From positions 329,713-344,815 of the forward strand of contig MU646443.1 in NCBI GenBank assembly GCA_026770585.1: DNA of 15,103 nucleotides, in the 5' to 3' direction. This stretch comes from Baffinella frigidus. Taxonomy: Eukaryota; Cryptophyceae; Cryptomonadales; Baffinellaceae. Positions 13,453 through 15,103 of this stretch are shown here, piece after piece. Under the pieces are notes generated by a model that saw nothing but the letters and a program-made list of their open reading frames with translations, was not told the DNA's origin and searched no databases. Numbering within the stretch: the stretch's first letter is position 1; each line of letters begins with the position of its first letter. The position numbers and the translations under genes were made by a program.

Positions 13453-13491
13453 CAGGCGCGGCGTCTTGCACGGGCACAGGGCCCCGTTCAC
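13453..13491 (-). pseudogene. E2 copy, first 13 codons
   Basis: It follows ATCAG and reads VNGALCPCKTPRL, then diverges from E2. The shared flank on the 5' side includes a GACAC / AGTGTTCAGCAG stretch. It has no donor in frame before a stop, so it is probably a dead duplicate of the exon start. Confidence 0.65.
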
Positions 13492-13645
13492 CTGATCTGT
13501 GTCCAGTGTTCAGCAGCGGTCACACACCAAGGAACCAATGAGCAGTCAGTGGTGGCATCGAACGTTTTTCTTGGATTGTTTCCAGTGAACTGGTCGATTT
13601 AACGTGACGAGAGGGGGGGGGGAGAGGCTGATTGAAAATACAAGA

Positions 13646-13671
13646 CACGGGCAATCGAATTCGACGCTCCC
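13646..13671 (-). pseudogene. E1/intron border stub
   Basis: A short match to the E1 end and following intron (GGGAGCGTCGAATTCGATTG, then CCCGTG). With the stubs at 13780 and 14085 it shows that the E1 3' border region was copied several times. Confidence 0.45.
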
Positions 13672-13779
13672 ATGGATTGTTTCCGCTAAATTTTCAGATT
13701 CAACGTGCCGAAAGGTGTAGGGGGTGAGACACATATTGATACTAATAATCAAGTACCAGGCAGGGACAATCGGAATCGA

Positions 13780-13830
13780 CCGTCGTGGGTCCCGAGCGTC
13801 AGCCAGCCAGCCATTCCGTACTTTATCAAG
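13780..13830 (-). pseudogene. E1 copy, 3' half
   Basis: It reads LIKYGMAGWLTLGTHDG, close to the VKYGMTGSLILGTHDGS end of E1, followed by GTCGATTCCGATTGTCCC from the intron start. There is no acceptor in frame on its 5' side. Confidence 0.6.
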
Positions 13831-14084
13831 GGTGGAATTTGCTGTATCCTAGCCTCGACATAGCTTTGCGATATCACACAGCGCACCCCTAAGACAGCAA
13901 ACGGTTATTTACATTAAATTTGTTTCCACCTTTTAAATCGGTTTCCACCTTTTATTCGTGGTTTGTTAGGGTGGATATATGCTATGGTAGGCATACGACC
14001 CATATTCCGAACATAGCATAAAAGGGATGATGAGTCAGCAACATTCCGAGATGAGTTTGAAGGTACCAGGCACGGGCAGTCGAG

Positions 14085-14108
14085 GTCGACGCTCCCGTCG
14101 TGAGTCCC
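14085..14108 (-). pseudogene. E1 copy, last six codons plus donor
   Basis: It reads GTHDGS followed by GTCGACCTCGACTGCCCG, matching the end of E1 and the start of its intron. The 5' part of the exon is absent. The shared sequence continues into the intron (CCTGGTACC). Confidence 0.6.
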
Positions 14109-14118
14109 AGATTCAACG

Positions 14119-14184
14119 TGATGAGAGGGGGGGGGGGCAAGACTGAATTAGACCAGGCTCGCTGATCCCCCCCCCCTCTCATCA
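14119..14184. repeat. Inverted repeat with long G and C runs
   Basis: TGATGAGA followed by a G run (14119-14137) pairs with a C run followed by TCTCATCA (14167-14184). About 18-base arms with a 29-base loop. Confidence 0.82.
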
Positions 14185-14267
14185 GAATTATACCAGGCAA
14201 AAACAGACGGGATCGAAGGGTTGTGTGTGTGGGGGGGGGGTACTAAGCAGGGACAGTCGAGGTCGAC

Positions 14268-14363
14268 GCTCCCGTCGTGGGTCCCGAGGATCAGCGAGCC
14301 TGTCATGCCGTACTTGACGAGCCGCTTCACGTCGAACATCCCCGTACCAATCGAGAAGTGCAC
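14268..14363 (-). CDS. E1: internal exon of split beta-helix protein gene (32 codons)
   Basis: First assembled exon of the minus-strand gene. Seen: it follows GACGCAG and begins V-H-F-S-I-G-T-G-M-F-D-V, continues with a VKYGMTGSLILG stretch and ends GTHDGS before a GTCGAC donor. Length is 96 bp, phase 0 to phase 0, and it joins E2 without a frame break. Four copies of its 5' half all keep the CAG acceptor, and several copies of its 3' end keep the GTCGA after the last codon, which supports both borders. The frame stays open for several codons past the donor, so the 3' border is the weaker one. I do not recognise the domain. The glycine- and beta-rich character fits an extracellular protein (inference). 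Exons further upstream must lie beyond the right edge. Confidence 0.75.
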
Positions 14364-14442
14364 CTGCGTCAAACATCCCCGAGGATAAGTTCGCGTGTTA
14401 CGTTAATGGAGACATGGACCTGCGAGGTCCCTCAGAGGTTCA

Positions 14443-14565
14443 CGTTTTGACCTGCACCAGACCGATGCGTGACTATGTGCTGACGAATATTACTTGTTTC
14501 CAGTGAACTGTCAGCAAATATTCGTCAGCACATAGTCACGCATCGGCCTGGTGTAGGTCAAAACG
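14443..14565. mobile_element. Long hairpin, 49-bp arms, 47 identical
   Basis: Arms at 14443-14491 and 14517-14565 are inverse complements with two differences; loop 25 bases. Arm sequence includes CGTTTTGACCT, GATGCGTGACTATGTGCTGA and CGAATATT. It has no coding capacity and could be a young foldback element or a source of hairpin RNA. Confidence 0.87.
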
Positions 14566-14605
14566 TTGCGCCGTGTAATCATGGTCCACGCGGAGGGTCA
14601 CGACA

Positions 14606-14641
14606 CACGTCGAACACCCCCGTGCCGATTGAGAAATGCAC
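14606..14641 (-). pseudogene. E1 copy, 5' part only
   Basis: It follows TTTTTCACGCAG and reads VHFSIGTGVFDV, then diverges and reaches a stop after seven codons. The acceptor is intact; no 3' half or donor is seen. Confidence 0.65.
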
Positions 14642-14910
14642 CTGCGTGAAAAATGCTCGAGGTTTAGTTCGCTTGTTGATAGAAAAATGGACCTGCGAGA
14701 GGGCAAGGTTTCCGCATCAGACAAGAGTGAATCATCAGTTAACTCGTCATTTGCAAATCGTCGATCATCAGTGGTCCTTTAGGTCCTTTAGGTTTTAATT
14801 TCTCCCAACATATGCCAACGACACGCCCTTCCGTAGAAAGGACTGCAGAGAAAGCATTTTTGCTTTCGGATTGCGTTTCGCTCTCCAGTGCAGAGGCTCG
14901 TGAGCGCTCC

Positions 14911-14946
14911 ACGTCGAACATCCCCCGTGCCGATTGAGAAATGCAC
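14911..14946 (-). pseudogene. E1 copy with one-base insertion
   Basis: It follows TTTTCACGCAG and reads VHFSIGTG, then one extra G shifts the frame before MFDV. It shares 70 to 80 bases of flanking intron with the copy at 14606-14641, so intron and exon were duplicated together. Confidence 0.65.
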
Positions 14947-15035
14947 CTGCGTGAAAACTGCCCGAGGTTTAGCTCGTGTGTTGATGGAGAAATGGACCTG
15001 CGATGGCCCTTAGAGGGTCACTCGTCAGCACAGTG

Positions 15036-15089
15036 TCAGTTGAAGAGGCGCTTCTCGTCGAACATCCCCGTGCCGATTGAGAAATACAC
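15036..15089 (-). pseudogene. E1 copy, truncated (most upstream)
   Basis: It has a CACAG acceptor and reads VYFSIGTGMFDEKRLFN, then a stop (TGA). The 5' 14 codons match E1 closely; the 3' half is missing. It could be a decayed exon duplicate, or a true exon continuing differently, but no donor is obvious. Confidence 0.65.
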
Positions 15090-15103
15090 CTGTGAAAGGG
15101 CAC

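Larger units (their letters stand above)
13250..14267 (-). other. Intron between E1 and E2
   Basis: It starts GTCGAC and ends GCTTCAG. It contains E1 border copies, an E2 copy, G/C-run inverted repeats and a duplicated TTGTTTCCAGTGAACTG (13576; again in the 14443 hairpin loop). No further exon is supported. Confidence 0.6.
14364..15103 (-). other. Region upstream of E1
   Basis: Intronic in this model. It contains three broken E1 copies with shared flanks (AATGGACCTGCGA) and the long hairpin. The real upstream exon lies outside the window or is one of the broken copies. Confidence 0.55.

Overview
The window is eukaryotic nuclear DNA, most likely from an alga or another protist with plant-type telomere repeats (degenerate TTTAGGG runs). 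There are no tightly packed open frames, no rRNA or tRNA genes and no bacterial operon structure. Most of the window is microsatellite, minisatellite, satellite and foldback DNA. The species cannot be fixed from the sequence. A large, repeat-rich algal genome (prasinophyte, stramenopile, haptophyte or similar) fits best.

The main content is one split gene on the minus strand. It runs across almost the whole window and is open at both ends. I can assemble eleven short exons (51 to 144 bp, 1074 bp in total, 358 codons). In transcript order they are E1 14363-14268, E2 13249-13154, E3 12564-12469, E4 10422-10372, E5 9286-9177, E6 8434-8314, E7 7038-6895, E8 5259-5182, E9 3585-3470, E10 2104-2017 and E11 760-683. 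Every exon follows an AG. All but one is followed by GT; E3 is followed by GC. The reading phases match at every junction. Introns are about 0.6 to 2.0 kb and are almost entirely repeats.

The predicted product is a large, probably secreted or surface protein. E1-E4 encode a region I do not recognise; E1, E2 and E3 are each exactly 32 codons. E5-E6 encode a module of the type VDDAYVG...G.G...I.GYNG...V, seen in algal and phage-like structural proteins. E6-E11 encode a right-handed parallel beta-helix region with repeats of the polymorphic outer membrane protein (Pmp) type: NRELDF, GFSIRNC, IRHCYFYNN, GGALF, FFSNTANVGGA and CSFYGNAA.

A striking property is that at least nine of the eleven exons have extra, mostly broken, copies next to them inside the introns. 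Some copies are now units of tandem arrays. A 103-bp satellite (4455-5181) contains the 3' end of E8 with its donor site. A 194-bp composite pairs E10 fragments with a 21-bp minisatellite. Units of about 205 bp carry E9 copies. Other repeats are a dispersed hairpin family (AAGTTGAC...GTCAACTT), a foldback family marked by AATTACTACACA, several long perfect inverted repeats, and interstitial telomere-like tracts.

Layout left to right (3' to 5' of the gene): CT microsatellite, telomere-like tract and E11 (1-760); direct repeats and E10 with the 21-bp arrays (760-3260); E9 units (3020-4180); telomere-like tract and the 103-bp satellite with E8 (4180-5260); E8 copies and dispersed hairpin repeats up to E7 (5260-7040); foldback elements (7680-8080); E6 and E5 with a CA/TA microsatellite (8310-9290); telomere-like tracts (9310-9870); E4 copies (10370-10930); nested palindromes and E3 copies (11037-12730); E2 (13154-13491); E1 and its copies to the right edge.
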